Origin: Amycolatopsis vastitatis
Lineage (GTDB): Bacteria; Actinomycetota; Actinomycetes; Mycobacteriales; Pseudonocardiaceae
Assembly (NCBI RefSeq): GCF_002234595.1
Contig: NZ_NMUL01000005.1
Coordinates: 1 to 64,000 of the forward strand
DNA length: 64,000 bases
Reading direction: 5' to 3'
The notes below the pieces were generated by a model, which was given only the letters and a program-made list of their open reading frames with translations, was not told where the DNA came from and ran no database searches. Positions 54,485 through 63,480 of the stretch are shown here, in pieces (positions within the stretch are counted from its first letter, which is position 1; the number at the start of each line of letters is the position of its first letter). A program made the position numbers and the translations under genes.

Positions 54485-55516
54485 ATGCCCATCGCCACCC
54501 CCGAGGTCTACGCGGAGATGCTCGATCGGGCCAAGGCGAACGAGTTCGCCTACCCGGCCATCAACGTGACCTCGTCCGAGACCGTGAACGCCGCCATCCG
54601 CGGCTTCGCCGAGGCGGAGAGCGACGGCATCATCCAGTTCTCCACCGGCGGCGCGGAGTTCGCGTCGGGCCAGAAGGTCAAGGACATGGTGACCGGCGCG
54701 ACCGCGCTCGCGGAGTTCGCCCAGGTCGTGGCGGCGAAGTACGGCGTGAACGTCGCGCTGCACACCGACCACTGCCCGAAGGACAAGCTGGACGGCTTCG
54801 TCCGCCCGCTCATCGAGATCTCGGCCGAGCGCGTGAAGAACGGCCAGAACCCGCTGTTCCAGTCCCACATGTGGGACGGCTCGGCGATCGACCTCGACGA
54901 GAACCTCGAGATCGCCGCGGAGCTGCTGGCCAAGACGGCGGCCGCGAAGATCGTCCTCGAGGTCGAGATCGGCGTCGTCGGCGGCGAAGAGGACGGCGTC
55001 GAGGCGGAGATCAACGAGAAGCTGTACACCGCCGAAGGCGACTTCCTGAAGACGATCGACGCGCTGGGTGCGGGCGAGAGGGGCCGCTACCTGCTGGCCG
55101 CGACGTTCGGCAACGTCCACGGCGTGTACAAGCCGGGCAACGTGAAGCTGCGCCCGGACGTCCTGAAGGGCGGCCAGGAGGCGGCGGCGAAGAAGCTCGG
55201 CCTGGACAGCGGCGCGAAGCCGTTCGAGCTGGTCTTCCACGGCGGCTCGGGCTCGCTCCCGGAGGAGATCCGCGAGGCGGTGTCGTACGGCGTGGTGAAG
55301 ATGAACGTCGACACGGACACGCAGTACGCGTTCACGCGCCCGATCGTGGACCACTTCTTCAAGAACTACGACGGCGTGCTGAAGATCGACGGCGAGGTCG
55401 GCAACAAGAAGGTCTACGACCCGCGGTCGTACCTGAAGGCCGCGGAAGCCGGCATGGCGGCTCGCGTGGTCGAGGCTTGCCAGGCGCTGGGCTCGGCGGG
55501 TACGAAGCTCAAGTAG
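54485..55516 (+). CDS. fbaA: Class II fructose-bisphosphate aldolase
   Basis: A 343-residue zinc-dependent aldolase of glycolysis and gluconeogenesis that interconverts fructose 1,6-bisphosphate with dihydroxyacetone phosphate and glyceraldehyde 3-phosphate. ALHTDHCPKDK has the catalytic Asp and zinc His, LEVEIGVVGGEEDG is the class IIA loop, NVHGVYKPG has another zinc His, and VFHGGSGS the third. The ATG follows AAGGAGGAG. A perfect terminator follows the stop. The mycobacterial orthologue lies near DedA and DUF3151. Confidence 0.98.
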   Translation: MPIATPEVYAEMLDRAKANEFAYPAINVTSSETVNAAIRGFAEAESDGIIQFSTGGAEFASGQKVKDMVTGATALAEFAQVVAAKYGVNVALHTDHCPKDKLDGFVRPLIEISAERVKNGQNPLFQSHMWDGSAIDLDENLEIAAELLAKTAAAKIVLEVEIGVVGGEEDGVEAEINEKLYTAEGDFLKTIDALGAGERGRYLLAATFGNVHGVYKPGNVKLRPDVLKGGQEAAAKKLGLDSGAKPFELVFHGGSGSLPEEIREAVSYGVVKMNVDTDTQYAFTRPIVDHFFKNYDGVLKIDGEVGNKKVYDPRSYLKAAEAGMAARVVEACQALGSAGTKLK

Positions 55517-55523
55517 TCACGCG

Positions 55524-55556
55524 CGAAGGGCCGCCACTTCTCGTGGCGGCCCTTCG
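55524..55556. terminator. fba terminator hairpin
   Basis: Arms CGAAGGGCCGCCAC (55524-55537) and GTGGCGGCCCTTCG (55543-55556) pair perfectly over 14 bp with a 5-base loop. It separates fba from the convergent toxin-antitoxin pair. Confidence 0.88.
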
Positions 55557-55562
55557 TCGTGT

Positions 55563-55967
55563 TCAGACCTCGACGACTTCCAGCAGGCTCCCGAGACCGC
55601 GGAAGTCCTTTGCGTTGCGGGTGTACAGGGGCAGGCCGTGCACGGAGGCGATCGCGGCGATCATCAAGTCCAGCCGGCGCGGTCTGGGTGACCGGCCCGC
55701 GGCCAAGGTCATCGCCACCAGCGAGCCGTATCGCGCTGCGGCCTCACCGTCGAACGGCAAGGGTGTGAATTCGACGATGGCTGCTCCCAGCTGCTCGTTC
55801 CGCAGCGCCTTCACAGCCGGGTCTGTCGTCATGACGACGCCTTGGTGGAGTTCGGCCATGGTCACTGCGGTGATCTCCGGGAAGTCCGGAAGCAGTCCCG
55901 GATCCAGCGAGCCGAGTTCGAGGTAAGCACAGGTGTCGAGCACGCCGGCGGCATGACGTTCAGGCAC
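55563..55967 (-). CDS. PIN domain toxin (VapC type)
   Basis: A 134-residue PIN-fold ribonuclease. The acidic active-site residues appear in LDTCAYLEL (Asp), TMAELHQG (Glu) and RLDLMIAAIA (Asp), so the active site looks intact. The GTG at 55967 overlaps the antitoxin stop by 8 bases, the usual coupling of toxin to antitoxin. It should cleave RNA (in known VapC proteins often tRNA) when the antitoxin is lost. Confidence 0.88.
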   Translation of the reverse strand: MPERHAAGVLDTCAYLELGSLDPGLLPDFPEITAVTMAELHQGVVMTTDPAVKALRNEQLGAAIVEFTPLPFDGEAAARYGSLVAMTLAAGRSPRPRRLDLMIAAIASVHGLPLYTRNAKDFRGLGSLLEVVEV

Positions 55968-56241
55968 GCTTGCGTTCCCAGGGGTTGTCGTCGTCGCTGA
56001 GGCGACCGTCGTCGCCGAAGAACTCGTCGGCATCTCGCCGCAACTCGGCGGCGTCGACCCGGGGCAGTCGCTTGTGCCGCTTGACCAGCTCTGCCGCGGT
56101 GAACCGCTTCCGGCGTGACACCGGGCGCAGTTCGGCGATCTCCACGCCGTTCCGGGTGACGTGGTACGTCTCGCCGGCTTCGACCGCGTCCATGATCGCG
56201 GCCGAGTTGTTCCGGAACTCCCGCTGGCTGATGACGTTCAC
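55960..56241 (-). CDS. Phd/YefM-type antitoxin
   Basis: A 93-residue antitoxin. The N-terminus (VISQREFRNNSAAIMDAVEAGE, position about 3-24) is the Phd/YefM DNA-binding fold and includes VTRNGVEIAEL. The C-terminal half is charged and would wrap around the VapC partner. The GTG at 56241 is chosen; a TTG one codon upstream is possible. A 21-bp palindrome begins 8 bases upstream of the start and is the likely autoregulatory operator. Confidence 0.88.
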   Translation of the reverse strand: MNVISQREFRNNSAAIMDAVEAGETYHVTRNGVEIAELRPVSRRKRFTAAELVKRHKRLPRVDAAELRRDADEFFGDDGRLSDDDNPWERKRA

Positions 56242-56248
56242 CAAGCGA

Positions 56249-56269
56249 GTGTAGCACCGTGTGCTACAC
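56249..56269. promoter_or_regulatory. Toxin-antitoxin autoregulatory operator
   Basis: GTGTAGCAC-CGT-GTGCTACAC, a perfect 9-3-9 palindrome directly upstream of the antitoxin. It overlaps the last codons and stop of the upstream membrane protein gene. Confidence 0.75.
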
Positions 56270-57436
56270 CGTTACTCGCCTCGCTGACCAGCGGCGCGAG
56301 GCCGGGCCGGCCGCCGCCCACAGGACGAACACCCCGGCCAGCACCACCAAAGCCGTCCAGTACGCCGCCGGGGGTGCCGACTCCGTGTGGGCGTCCCCGA
56401 GGACCCACGGGCGGAACTGCGACTGCAGCCAGAACGCGCCGTACCCGAACGCCGTCACCAGCAGCGCCCCCGCGCCGGCGCGCAAGACGCCGGTGGCCAT
56501 CGCGAACGCCAGGTCCACCGCGAGGCCCACCGCCAGCAGGTAGAAGGGCACCGTCGACACCGGGAAGCCCAGGCCCAGGAGCAGCGGCCACATCACCGAC
56601 CGGTACGCGACGTACGCGAGCGCCACCGAAGAAGCCGCCCAGCGGAAGCCCAGCGTGCGGCGCGCCAAGACCAGGATCAACGCCATCACTCCGATGCCCC
56701 ACAGCGGGTACACCCACTCCGGGATCGGCATCGTGAAGTGCAGGACCGCGGTCCGGTCGACCGGGTGGCCGATCTGGTTGGCCGCGAAGTCCAGCAGCGA
56801 CTTCTCGGCCTCCGGCGTCCCGCGCTCCCACGCCCGCAGGCCGAGGATGCCGTACTCCTGCTGGCCGTTCGGGAAGAACGTGTTCTCCAGGAAGAACGCC
56901 CACAGCCCGAGCAGCACGCCCGTGCGGAAGCGGCCGGGCGGCGCGAGGCGCAGCCAGCCGAGGAGCACGCCGGCCTGCATGATGCCCGTGCCCAGGTAGA
57001 GCATCATGTGCGACGGGCTCCACGCGGTCAGGTCGAGGCCGTTGACGCGGTGGTTGATGACGTCCAGCGGTGCCGCGACCAGGAACGTCAGCAGGCCGAT
57101 CTGCATCAGCCGCAGTGACGTCTTGTCGGCTCCCAGGCCCGTGTAGCTGTGGATCGCCACCAGCACCACGATGATCACCGTGCCCACGGTGTTGATCAGG
57201 TGCGGCGGTGCCAGGTCGTCGCGCAGCCACCGGAAGTGCCACGACATGTCCCACGACGAGCCGACCAGCTTGAACGCGAACGCCGTCAGCCACATCCCGT
57301 AGCAGAACCGCAGCACCCAGTCCGGCGTCGGCTGCCCAGGGGCGCCGCGGTGCCAGTGCCGCGTGAAGAACAGCCGCGTCTTGGCGATCGGGCTGCGCGG
57401 GATCACGTCCGCCGGGACGTCGACTGTCTTGGCCAT
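56264..57436 (-). CDS. Polytopic membrane protein, unknown
   Basis: A 390-residue protein with about ten hydrophobic segments. His and Trp residues are concentrated in some loops (WDMSWHFRW, SPSHMMLYLG), but no known transporter family was recognised. The ATG at 57436 is preferred over ATGs four residues upstream. It ends inside the operator of the toxin-antitoxin pair, 22 bases before the antitoxin start, so read-through into that pair is possible. Confidence 0.75.
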   Translation of the reverse strand: MAKTVDVPADVIPRSPIAKTRLFFTRHWHRGAPGQPTPDWVLRFCYGMWLTAFAFKLVGSSWDMSWHFRWLRDDLAPPHLINTVGTVIIVVLVAIHSYTGLGADKTSLRLMQIGLLTFLVAAPLDVINHRVNGLDLTAWSPSHMMLYLGTGIMQAGVLLGWLRLAPPGRFRTGVLLGLWAFFLENTFFPNGQQEYGILGLRAWERGTPEAEKSLLDFAANQIGHPVDRTAVLHFTMPIPEWVYPLWGIGVMALILVLARRTLGFRWAASSVALAYVAYRSVMWPLLLGLGFPVSTVPFYLLAVGLAVDLAFAMATGVLRAGAGALLVTAFGYGAFWLQSQFRPWVLGDAHTESAPPAAYWTALVVLAGVFVLWAAAGPASRRWSARRVTV

Positions 57437-57564
57437 GCCGGACATCATGGCCGGTCATGGTCACGAGTGGGCCAAGACCGTGGCAAAGGACGCGAAAATC
57501 GGGGTTCACCCGTAGGGGTGGCGAACTTGCTTCCGGCAGGCCCGGCTTGGCAGGGTGTGCCGCC

Positions 57565-57651
57565 ATGATGCCGAAACGAGTTGTCGCGGGCGTGCTGGTC
57601 GCCGCACGGGTGCTGGCCGGTGCCGGGGTCATCGGGAGCCTGTTCTTCTAG
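57565..57651 (+). CDS. Very small membrane peptide, tentative
   Basis: A 28-residue frame: MMPKR followed by one hydrophobic segment (VVAGVLVAARVLAGAGVIG) and a SLFF end. It lies between the membrane protein and the DUF3151 gene. It could be a short membrane peptide, but such frames arise by chance; there is no clear ribosome binding site. Confidence 0.3.
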   Translation: MMPKRVVAGVLVAARVLAGAGVIGSLFF

Positions 57652-57667
57652 AGGCAGAATGGGCGGC

Positions 57668-58078
57668 ATGACGCACAACCTGCTCGGCCCCGAGCCGACG
57701 CTGCTGCCCGAGCACACCGCCGCCCAGGCCGCGCTCGACGCCGGGAACGACCCGGCCGCCGTCGCCGCCGAACACCCCTACTACAGCGAGGCGTGGGCTT
57801 CGCTGGCCGAGAAGGCCTTCGACGCGGGCGAGACCGTCGCCGCGTACGCGTACGCCCGCACCGGCTACCACCGGGGTCTCGACCAGCTGCGCCGCGCGGG
57901 CTGGAAGGGCTTCGGCCCGGTGCCGTGGTCGCACCGCCCCAACCAGGGGTTCCTGCGTGCCCTCGCCGTCCTGGGCAAGGCCGCCGGCAAGATCGGCGAG
58001 ACCGAGGAGTACGAGCGCTGCCGGACGTTCCTCGCCGACTCCGACCCCGCCGCGTCCGAGGCCACCGGCTTGAAGTGA
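57668..58078 (+). CDS. DUF3151 family protein
   Basis: A 136-residue actinobacterial protein: NLLGPEPTLLPE at the start, a helical EAWASLAEKAFDAGETVAAYAYARTGYHRGLDQLRRAGWKG region (residues about 40-80, shown only by position), and a GPVPW.HRPN motif. It looks like a short helical-repeat protein. Its function is unknown. It is the homologue of M. tuberculosis Rv0360c, which also lies near fba. A long hairpin follows the stop. Confidence 0.9.
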   Translation: MTHNLLGPEPTLLPEHTAAQAALDAGNDPAAVAAEHPYYSEAWASLAEKAFDAGETVAAYAYARTGYHRGLDQLRRAGWKGFGPVPWSHRPNQGFLRALAVLGKAAGKIGETEEYERCRTFLADSDPAASEATGLK

Positions 58079-58084
58079 CCCGTG

Positions 58085-58128
58085 TCGTGAGTGAGTAACA
58101 GTGTTAGAACACTGTTACTCACTCACGA
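58085..58128. repeat. GTCGTGAGTG-type long hairpin, copy 2
   Basis: Two perfect 21-base arms (58085-58105 and 58108-58128) with TCGTGAGTG/CACTCACGA ends and a GTTAGAAC centre. It is the second member of the family seen after clpB. It lies between convergent genes, so it probably ends both transcripts. Confidence 0.75.
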
Positions 58129-58133
58129 GGCGG

Positions 58134-59357
58134 TCAGAACCAGCCGCAGTTCACGGGCGCCGGGAGGCCGGCGAAGCGGCCTTCCAGCCAGGCGAACGCC
58201 TCCGGGAACGCTCGTACCGCGGCGAGCACGTGGGTCGGGATCAGCGTCGTGCTGAACTGCACCTGCACGCCCTTGCCGCACCACGTCCGGCCCAGGTCGC
58301 GGTCCTGCGCGTAGGGCACGATGTCGTCGAGCGCGCTGTGCACGATCAGCACCGGCACCGCCGGCTTCAGCGCCCCGATCTTCTGCTCGGCCACCCGTGA
58401 CCGGTACGGCTCGTCACCGAGGTACGAGATCAGCGAGCGGCCGTCGTTGGTCAGCGTCGACGACTGCGTGAACGCGTGGGCGGCGATCGCCTCGACCGTG
58501 CACTCGGTCCGGACCTGCTCGAACAGCTGCTTGCCGCGCGTGTTGAGCAGCGCCGGGATGTTCAGCTCCGGGTACGCGTAGTTCATGCTCACCAGCGCGA
58601 AGCCGAGGAAGCCGACCGCGTAGTGGCCGTCGAGGTTCTTGGCCACCTCGGCGAGGTCGGCCGGCACCGCGCCCGCGTAGGCGCCCTTGAGGTTCAGCTC
58701 GGGCGCGTAGCTCGGCTGGAGCTCCGCCGCCGCGGCCGACGCGCCGCCGCCCTGGGAGTAGCCCGCGATCGCGACCGGGCCGTCGTCCGGGAGCCCCGCT
58801 TCCGGCAGTCGCTGCGCCGCGCGGATCGCGTCGAGCACCGCGTGCGCCTCCGCCGCGCGGTTGACGTACGTGTGGTCGCCCGGGGTGCCGAGCCCTTCGT
58901 AGTCGGTGACGACGACGCCGTAGCCCCGCGTCAGCAGCCCGGCGATGAACGGACCTTCGTACTCGAAGCCCGCGGCAAGCGCTTTCGACGGCGCGCAGTC
59001 GTCGCCCTCGCCCTGGGTGCCGGCGGCGTAGGAGACGATCGGGCGCGCGCCGGTGCCGTGCCACGCCGACCGCGGGGTCAGCACCGTGCCGGTCACCGCG
59101 ATCGGCGCGTCGTGCGTGTCGCGGCTGAGGTACATGATCCGCTGCACGTTCGCGTCGGCCTTGATCAGCTGGATCGGGTCGATGTAGAACGTCGACGCCT
59201 CGTGGCGGATGACGTCGCCGTCGTGGCCGGCGGGCAAGGGGGACGGGGGATCGTAGAAGGACGCGGCGGAGGCCGATGGCGGGCCGAGCGTCGCCAGTGC
59301 CAGAACGGAAATCGTGGCGACGGCCGCGGACAGGGCGCGGCGGAGGAAGATACGCAT
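58134..59357 (-). CDS. Secreted lipase (LIP family)
   Basis: A 407-residue secreted alpha/beta hydrolase. A signal peptide is cleaved near ASA. The nucleophile elbow is GYSQGG, a DDIVPYAQD segment supplies the Asp, and IPTHVLA the His, as in secretory lipases of the LIP family. It should hydrolyse triacylglycerols or esters outside the cell. A TetR gene is divergent, with an inverted repeat between the two. Confidence 0.92.
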   Translation of the reverse strand: MRIFLRRALSAAVATISVLALATLGPPSASAASFYDPPSPLPAGHDGDVIRHEASTFYIDPIQLIKADANVQRIMYLSRDTHDAPIAVTGTVLTPRSAWHGTGARPIVSYAAGTQGEGDDCAPSKALAAGFEYEGPFIAGLLTRGYGVVVTDYEGLGTPGDHTYVNRAAEAHAVLDAIRAAQRLPEAGLPDDGPVAIAGYSQGGGASAAAAELQPSYAPELNLKGAYAGAVPADLAEVAKNLDGHYAVGFLGFALVSMNYAYPELNIPALLNTRGKQLFEQVRTECTVEAIAAHAFTQSSTLTNDGRSLISYLGDEPYRSRVAEQKIGALKPAVPVLIVHSALDDIVPYAQDRDLGRTWCGKGVQVQFSTTLIPTHVLAAVRAFPEAFAWLEGRFAGLPAPVNCGWF

Positions 59358-59393
59358 GCTTGCTCCTCGTTGAGCAGGGCGGGTGCGCGGGGA

Positions 59394-59415
59394 ACACCTT
59401 TTTGGACAGAGGTGT
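59394..59415. promoter_or_regulatory. Inverted repeat between lipase and TetR genes
   Basis: ACACCT, ten bases, AGGTGT. It lies between the divergent starts (59357 and 59446) and is the likely TetR operator for both. Confidence 0.5.
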
Positions 59416-59445
59416 CGGAAAAAGAATCACGTGAGGTGGAGCACT

Positions 59446-60090
59446 ATGTCAAGCCCGGCCCCGCGCGGGCGGCCGCGCAAGCTGCCCGTCTCCGAGCAGC
59501 GCGCCCGGGTGCTGCAGGCGACGGCGAGGGTCGTCGCGCAGCACGGGATGCAAGGCGCGACGATCGAGCAGATCGCGCGCGAAGCCGGCGTCTCGCGGCA
59601 GGCCGTCTACGAGCAGTTCGGCGACCGCGCGACCCTGTTCGCCGAGGTCGTGGCCGCTACCGAGGAAAGCGCCTTCGCCGCCATCGCGGGGCCGTCGGTG
59701 GCCGACACGCAGCCCGGCCTGCGTGCCTGGGCGCGCGCCAACTACGCCAACATGGTCACCTTCGTCGCCGCCCACCCCGAGGGCTACGGAGTGCTCCGCG
59801 CGGCCGAGCGCGCGGGCGACCCCGCTCTCACCCGGTTGAGGGAGAGGCTGGCCGTCGTCTACGCCGAAGCCAGCCGCAAGCGGTGGGCCGCGCACGGCAT
59901 CGACTCCGGGCGCGCGGACCGCGCCCTCGTCACGCTCTTCTTCGCCATGACCGAGTCACTGGTGCAGGCCACCTGGGACGGCGAGCCGCCGGACCAGGAC
60001 GCCCTGATCGACCTGCTCACCGAGTTCACCGTCGGCGGGGTCGCCCGCCTCCAGACGAAGGCGAGCGACGTCATCGACCGGCTGCGGTGA
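59446..60090 (+). CDS. TetR/AcrR family transcriptional regulator
   Basis: A 214-residue regulator. The basic N-terminal arm (RGRPRK) precedes the TetR helix-turn-helix (ATIEQIAREAGVSRQAVYEQF, located around residues 34-54), and the C-terminal ligand-binding domain follows. The ATG at 59446 follows GAGGTGGAG. It probably represses the divergent lipase and itself; the ligand may be a fatty acid. Confidence 0.92.
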   Translation: MSSPAPRGRPRKLPVSEQRARVLQATARVVAQHGMQGATIEQIAREAGVSRQAVYEQFGDRATLFAEVVAATEESAFAAIAGPSVADTQPGLRAWARANYANMVTFVAAHPEGYGVLRAAERAGDPALTRLRERLAVVYAEASRKRWAAHGIDSGRADRALVTLFFAMTESLVQATWDGEPPDQDALIDLLTEFTVGGVARLQTKASDVIDRLR

Positions 60091-60093
60091 CAG

Positions 60094-61374
60094 CTAAGCC
60101 GCGGCCAAGGCCACTTCGACGGACCCCACCACCCGGTTGCGGCCGCCGTGCTTGGCCGCGTACACGGCCGCGTCGGCGGACGCCATCACTTCCTCGATCG
60201 ACGCCCCGTCGAGCGGGTAGGCGGCGACGCCGATGGATGCTGTCTGGCGCTGGATGTCGACGGCGGCGCCTTCGTTGGTCTTGGTGCTGATGATCAGCTC
60301 GCTGACCCGTTGCCGGATCCGCTCCGCCGTGACGATCGCGTCCTCTTTGGACGTCGCGGGCAGCAGGGCGACGAACTCCTCGCCGCCGAACCGGCCGACC
60401 AGGTCGTGCGCCCGGGTCTCCTGCTTGACCACGGCGGCGACCGCCTTGAGCACGTCGTCCCCCGCGAGGTGCCCGTAGGTGTCGTTGATCCGCTTGAAGT
60501 GGTCGAGGTCGATCATCAGGGCGCCGAAGCTGCCGTTTTCCCGCTGGGCGCGCGAAATCTCGCGCTGCGCGCCGTCCTGCCACGTGGTGGCGTTGAGCAG
60601 CTGGGTCTTCTGGTCGGTGGTGGCGAGCTCCTCGAGCCGCTTGATCAGCACGGACCGCTGCAGCACGTACAGCGGCAGGATGACCAGCACCGACAGCAGC
60701 GGCTCGGTGGTCAGGACCATGACGAGCAGGCCGCCGACGCACAGGGTGGCCAGCTCCAGCAGGTTGTCGTCCATGTTGCCGAGGCAGCCTTCGGCGGTCG
60801 CCTTCTCCGGGGCGGCCAGGTACAGGCCGAGGCCGGTCAGCGCGGTGTTGGCGGTGAAGAACGCCGTGGCGGCCAGTGCGACGGCCACCATCCCGTGCCC
60901 GCTGAAGACGTCCGCGACGAGACCGGCGGCGAAGCCGGAAAGGATCATCGTGGTCGCGTTGGCCGCCACCCGGTGAGCTTCACCCGGACGGGTGCCAGAC
61001 CAGCTACGGAACGCGAGGTAGACGTAGAGCACCGTGCCCAGGACGGCCACCAGCTGCGGCGGCACGAGCAGCCCGGCGGGCAGCAGCCAGACCGACGTCA
61101 TGTTGATGTGCGGGCCGTTGCTCAGGATCCGGCGCTGGCGTTCGATGCGCCTGCTGACCTCGGTCTGGGTCACCGCCAGGGCGGTGAGCAGCGCGAACGT
61201 CCCCACGTTCGCGAGCGTGACCGGGATCGTGAGCGTGGCGGCCGCGGTCCAGGCCAGCATGACGGCGATGGCGGTGAGCGTGACGGCGACCCAGGCTCGT
61301 GGCCGGGTCCACAGTGCCCAGTCGGCAACCCCATGAACCGAGCCTTGTCCAGACCGTTCCCCCGATGTGACCAT
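60094..61374 (-). CDS. Membrane diguanylate cyclase (GGDEF)
   Basis: A 426-residue enzyme that makes cyclic di-GMP. Residues 1-245 form a membrane region of about seven or eight segments (a sensor-like domain without an obvious ligand motif). The GGDEF domain follows, with the active-site GGEEF at 330-334 and the RAHD product-inhibition site at 321-324, five residues before it, so it should be an active, feedback-inhibited cyclase. No EAL or HD-GYP partner is in the window. Confidence 0.93.
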   Translation of the reverse strand: MVTSGERSGQGSVHGVADWALWTRPRAWVAVTLTAIAVMLAWTAAATLTIPVTLANVGTFALLTALAVTQTEVSRRIERQRRILSNGPHINMTSVWLLPAGLLVPPQLVAVLGTVLYVYLAFRSWSGTRPGEAHRVAANATTMILSGFAAGLVADVFSGHGMVAVALAATAFFTANTALTGLGLYLAAPEKATAEGCLGNMDDNLLELATLCVGGLLVMVLTTEPLLSVLVILPLYVLQRSVLIKRLEELATTDQKTQLLNATTWQDGAQREISRAQRENGSFGALMIDLDHFKRINDTYGHLAGDDVLKAVAAVVKQETRAHDLVGRFGGEEFVALLPATSKEDAIVTAERIRQRVSELIISTKTNEGAAVDIQRQTASIGVAAYPLDGASIEEVMASADAAVYAAKHGGRNRVVGSVEVALAAA

Positions 61375-61579
61375 TTTTCCCCCAGACCCTTGCGCAGCTG
61401 AACGGTGACAATCTACTCACGGACAGTTTCAGATCGTTTGCGTGCTGTCCACAAGGGCTTTCGGTGTGTACTTTTTGGTTGACACCGGAACGAGAGGTGG
61501 CCAGCGATGCGCGGCAAAGATCAGTGACCGCACAGCGCACCGCAAGGTCGCGCAGGGTCGGGCCCACGCGCGGAGCATG

Positions 61580-62839
61580 TCAAGCATGTTCGGCGCGTGC
61601 GGCTTCTTTGTCACCGGATCGTTGAGGATCGCCGGACAGGGTGCGAGCCCACAGCGCGGCCAGCGGCAGGGTGAGCAGGATCCCGGCGACGCCGAAGATC
61701 CCCACCGTCCCGTGTGGCGTGAGCTGGTCCGCGAGCACGCCCCCGATCAGCGGGCTGACGCCCATCATCGTGGTGAGCCCGGTGTTGGACAGGCCCATCA
61801 CCTGCGCGCGCTGCTCGTCGGGCACGGCCAGGGTCAGTGACGCGGTCGCCTGCAGCAGGCAGATCGTGCCGAAGCCGCCCGACACGATGAAGAGCGCGAT
61901 CGACGACACCGGGCCGGGGTTCAGGAAGCACAGCACCAGCGGGACCGCGCACAGCGCCGACAGCGGGCCGATCAGCTTCGGCCGCAGCCGCGCAGGCACC
62001 CAGCGCGTGTAGGCGAAGGTCGCGATGACGCTGCCGATCGGGTCGGCCGCCAGCAGCAGGCCGATCGCCTCGGGGCCGCCGCCCGACGCCGAGACGTACG
62101 GCGCGGCGATGCCTTCGTAGACCGGCAGGAGCCCCATCAGCCAGGTGAACAGCACCAGCGCCCGCAACGGCGAACTCGCGAACGCCGTCCGGCCACCGCC
62201 GCCGAGCGTCGCGAAGAAGGACTTCCGCTGCTCGCCGGTCGCCGCGGCCGGCCGCGCGCGGACGCCGAACCGGACGAAGAGGGCCGACAGCACGAAAGTG
62301 GCGGCGTCGACGACCAGCGCGACGTGCGGGTCGAGGGCGATCAGCAGCGCGCCGCCGCCGGCGAAGCCGAGCAGCTGGGCGCTCTGCACGGTCATGCTGC
62401 GGATGCCCATCCCGACGACGAACCGGTCGCCTTCGAGCACCTGCGGCAGCAGTGCCAGCTGGGACGCCTTGAACGGCGGGTTGACCAGCGAGACCCCGCC
62501 GACCAGCACGCACATCAGCCAGAACGGGATGCCGGGCAACGCGACCAGCAGGATCAGCGCGGCCCGCAGCAGGTCGACGAGCACCATCACGCTGCGGCGG
62601 GGGAAGCGATCGGCGAAGCCGGTCAGGAAGATGCCGCCCAGCAGCGAAGGGGCGTAGGTCAGGGCGTACGTCAGGCCGGTCAGGGTCGCCGAGCTGGTCC
62701 CGGTGAACACGAGGATGGACAGCGCGACCCTGGCCAGCTGGTCACCGGCGATCGACAGCAGTTCCCCGAACCACAGCGCCCGGAACTCGGCGACTCCGAA
62801 CACCTCGCGGAACGTGACCCGGTCGGGCGGTGCTGCCAT
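61580..62839 (-). CDS. MFS transporter
   Basis: A 419-residue MFS protein with about twelve membrane segments and a loop FADRFPRR between segments 2 and 3. It resembles multidrug or macrolide exporters of the MefA type. The ATG follows GGGAGAAACGC. It lies 205 bases upstream of the diguanylate cyclase on the same strand, with no regulator attached. Confidence 0.9.
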   Translation of the reverse strand: MAAPPDRVTFREVFGVAEFRALWFGELLSIAGDQLARVALSILVFTGTSSATLTGLTYALTYAPSLLGGIFLTGFADRFPRRSVMVLVDLLRAALILLVALPGIPFWLMCVLVGGVSLVNPPFKASQLALLPQVLEGDRFVVGMGIRSMTVQSAQLLGFAGGGALLIALDPHVALVVDAATFVLSALFVRFGVRARPAAATGEQRKSFFATLGGGGRTAFASSPLRALVLFTWLMGLLPVYEGIAAPYVSASGGGPEAIGLLLAADPIGSVIATFAYTRWVPARLRPKLIGPLSALCAVPLVLCFLNPGPVSSIALFIVSGGFGTICLLQATASLTLAVPDEQRAQVMGLSNTGLTTMMGVSPLIGGVLADQLTPHGTVGIFGVAGILLTLPLAALWARTLSGDPQRSGDKEAARAEHA

Positions 62840-63153
62840 GCGTTTCTCCCGAACTGTTTGTGCAGACCGTGACCCCTCTATGACCGCAGGTGACGAGACA
62901 ACCAGGCAGTCATGAGTCAGTTACGGTACGTGAGTCCCCCGATCAGTGTCCCGTGACGGTTGGTAAATATCTAGGTTCTTTCGCTGGTATCCAAAGTGTC
63001 ACGGAACTTTCCCGAACGGGTCAGACGATAGCCCGCAGTGTCTGATCGGTCGCTCAGGAGTCACGAATCGATCATTCCGTACCGCCTGGCCCTGGACCAG
63101 GGGCAAAAGTAGCCACCTCGCGCCGGCGAGGTGGCTACTTGGGTGTCGGAGGT
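62840..63153. other. Intergenic region with promoter and terminator
   Basis: About 314 bases between the MFS start and the stop of the next gene, both on the minus strand. It is less GC-rich around 62955-63000. Apart from the terminator at 63107-63140 no gene or RNA motif was recognised. Confidence 0.5.
63107..63140 (-). terminator. Terminator hairpin
   Basis: AAGTAGCCACCTCGC (63107-63121) pairs over 15 bp with GCGAGGTGGCTACTT (63126-63140), loop GCCG. It follows the stop of the small unknown gene on the minus strand. Confidence 0.85.
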
Positions 63154-63480
63154 TCAGCTCGGCCGGCGCGTGCGTTCGATCACCTCGATCGACGCGCGGA
63201 CCTGCTCGAAAGTGGGCGGCACCGCCCGGTTGAACACGACGGTCAGGGACCGGCGCGGGATGACCACGAACTCGACGTCGACCCCGGCCGCCTCCGCGGC
63301 GGCCTCGACGACGTCCCGCCAGTGCTTCGGGTCGATCCCGTCCGGATCGGCCCATTCGTGGGCGAAGACCGCCCAGTTTCCCCTGAGCAGGGTGCCGACC
63401 ACGTCCTGCGCGGTGTGGACGCGGTGCGGCGAACCGATCTCATCGGCCAAGTCTTCGCTTGCGAGGCGGCGCTGTGACAT
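63154..63480 (-). CDS. Small cytoplasmic protein, unknown
   Basis: A 108-residue charged protein without signal or membrane segment. The middle (WAVFAHEWADPDGIDPKHW) and the VEFVVIPRRSLTVVF strand suggest a compact alpha/beta fold. No family was recognised. The ATG at 63480 gives the best codon bias, and a longer frame would run under the next gene. A strong terminator follows the stop. Confidence 0.65.
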   Translation of the reverse strand: MSQRRLASEDLADEIGSPHRVHTAQDVVGTLLRGNWAVFAHEWADPDGIDPKHWRDVVEAAAEAAGVDVEFVVIPRRSLTVVFNRAVPPTFEQVRASIEVIERTRRPS

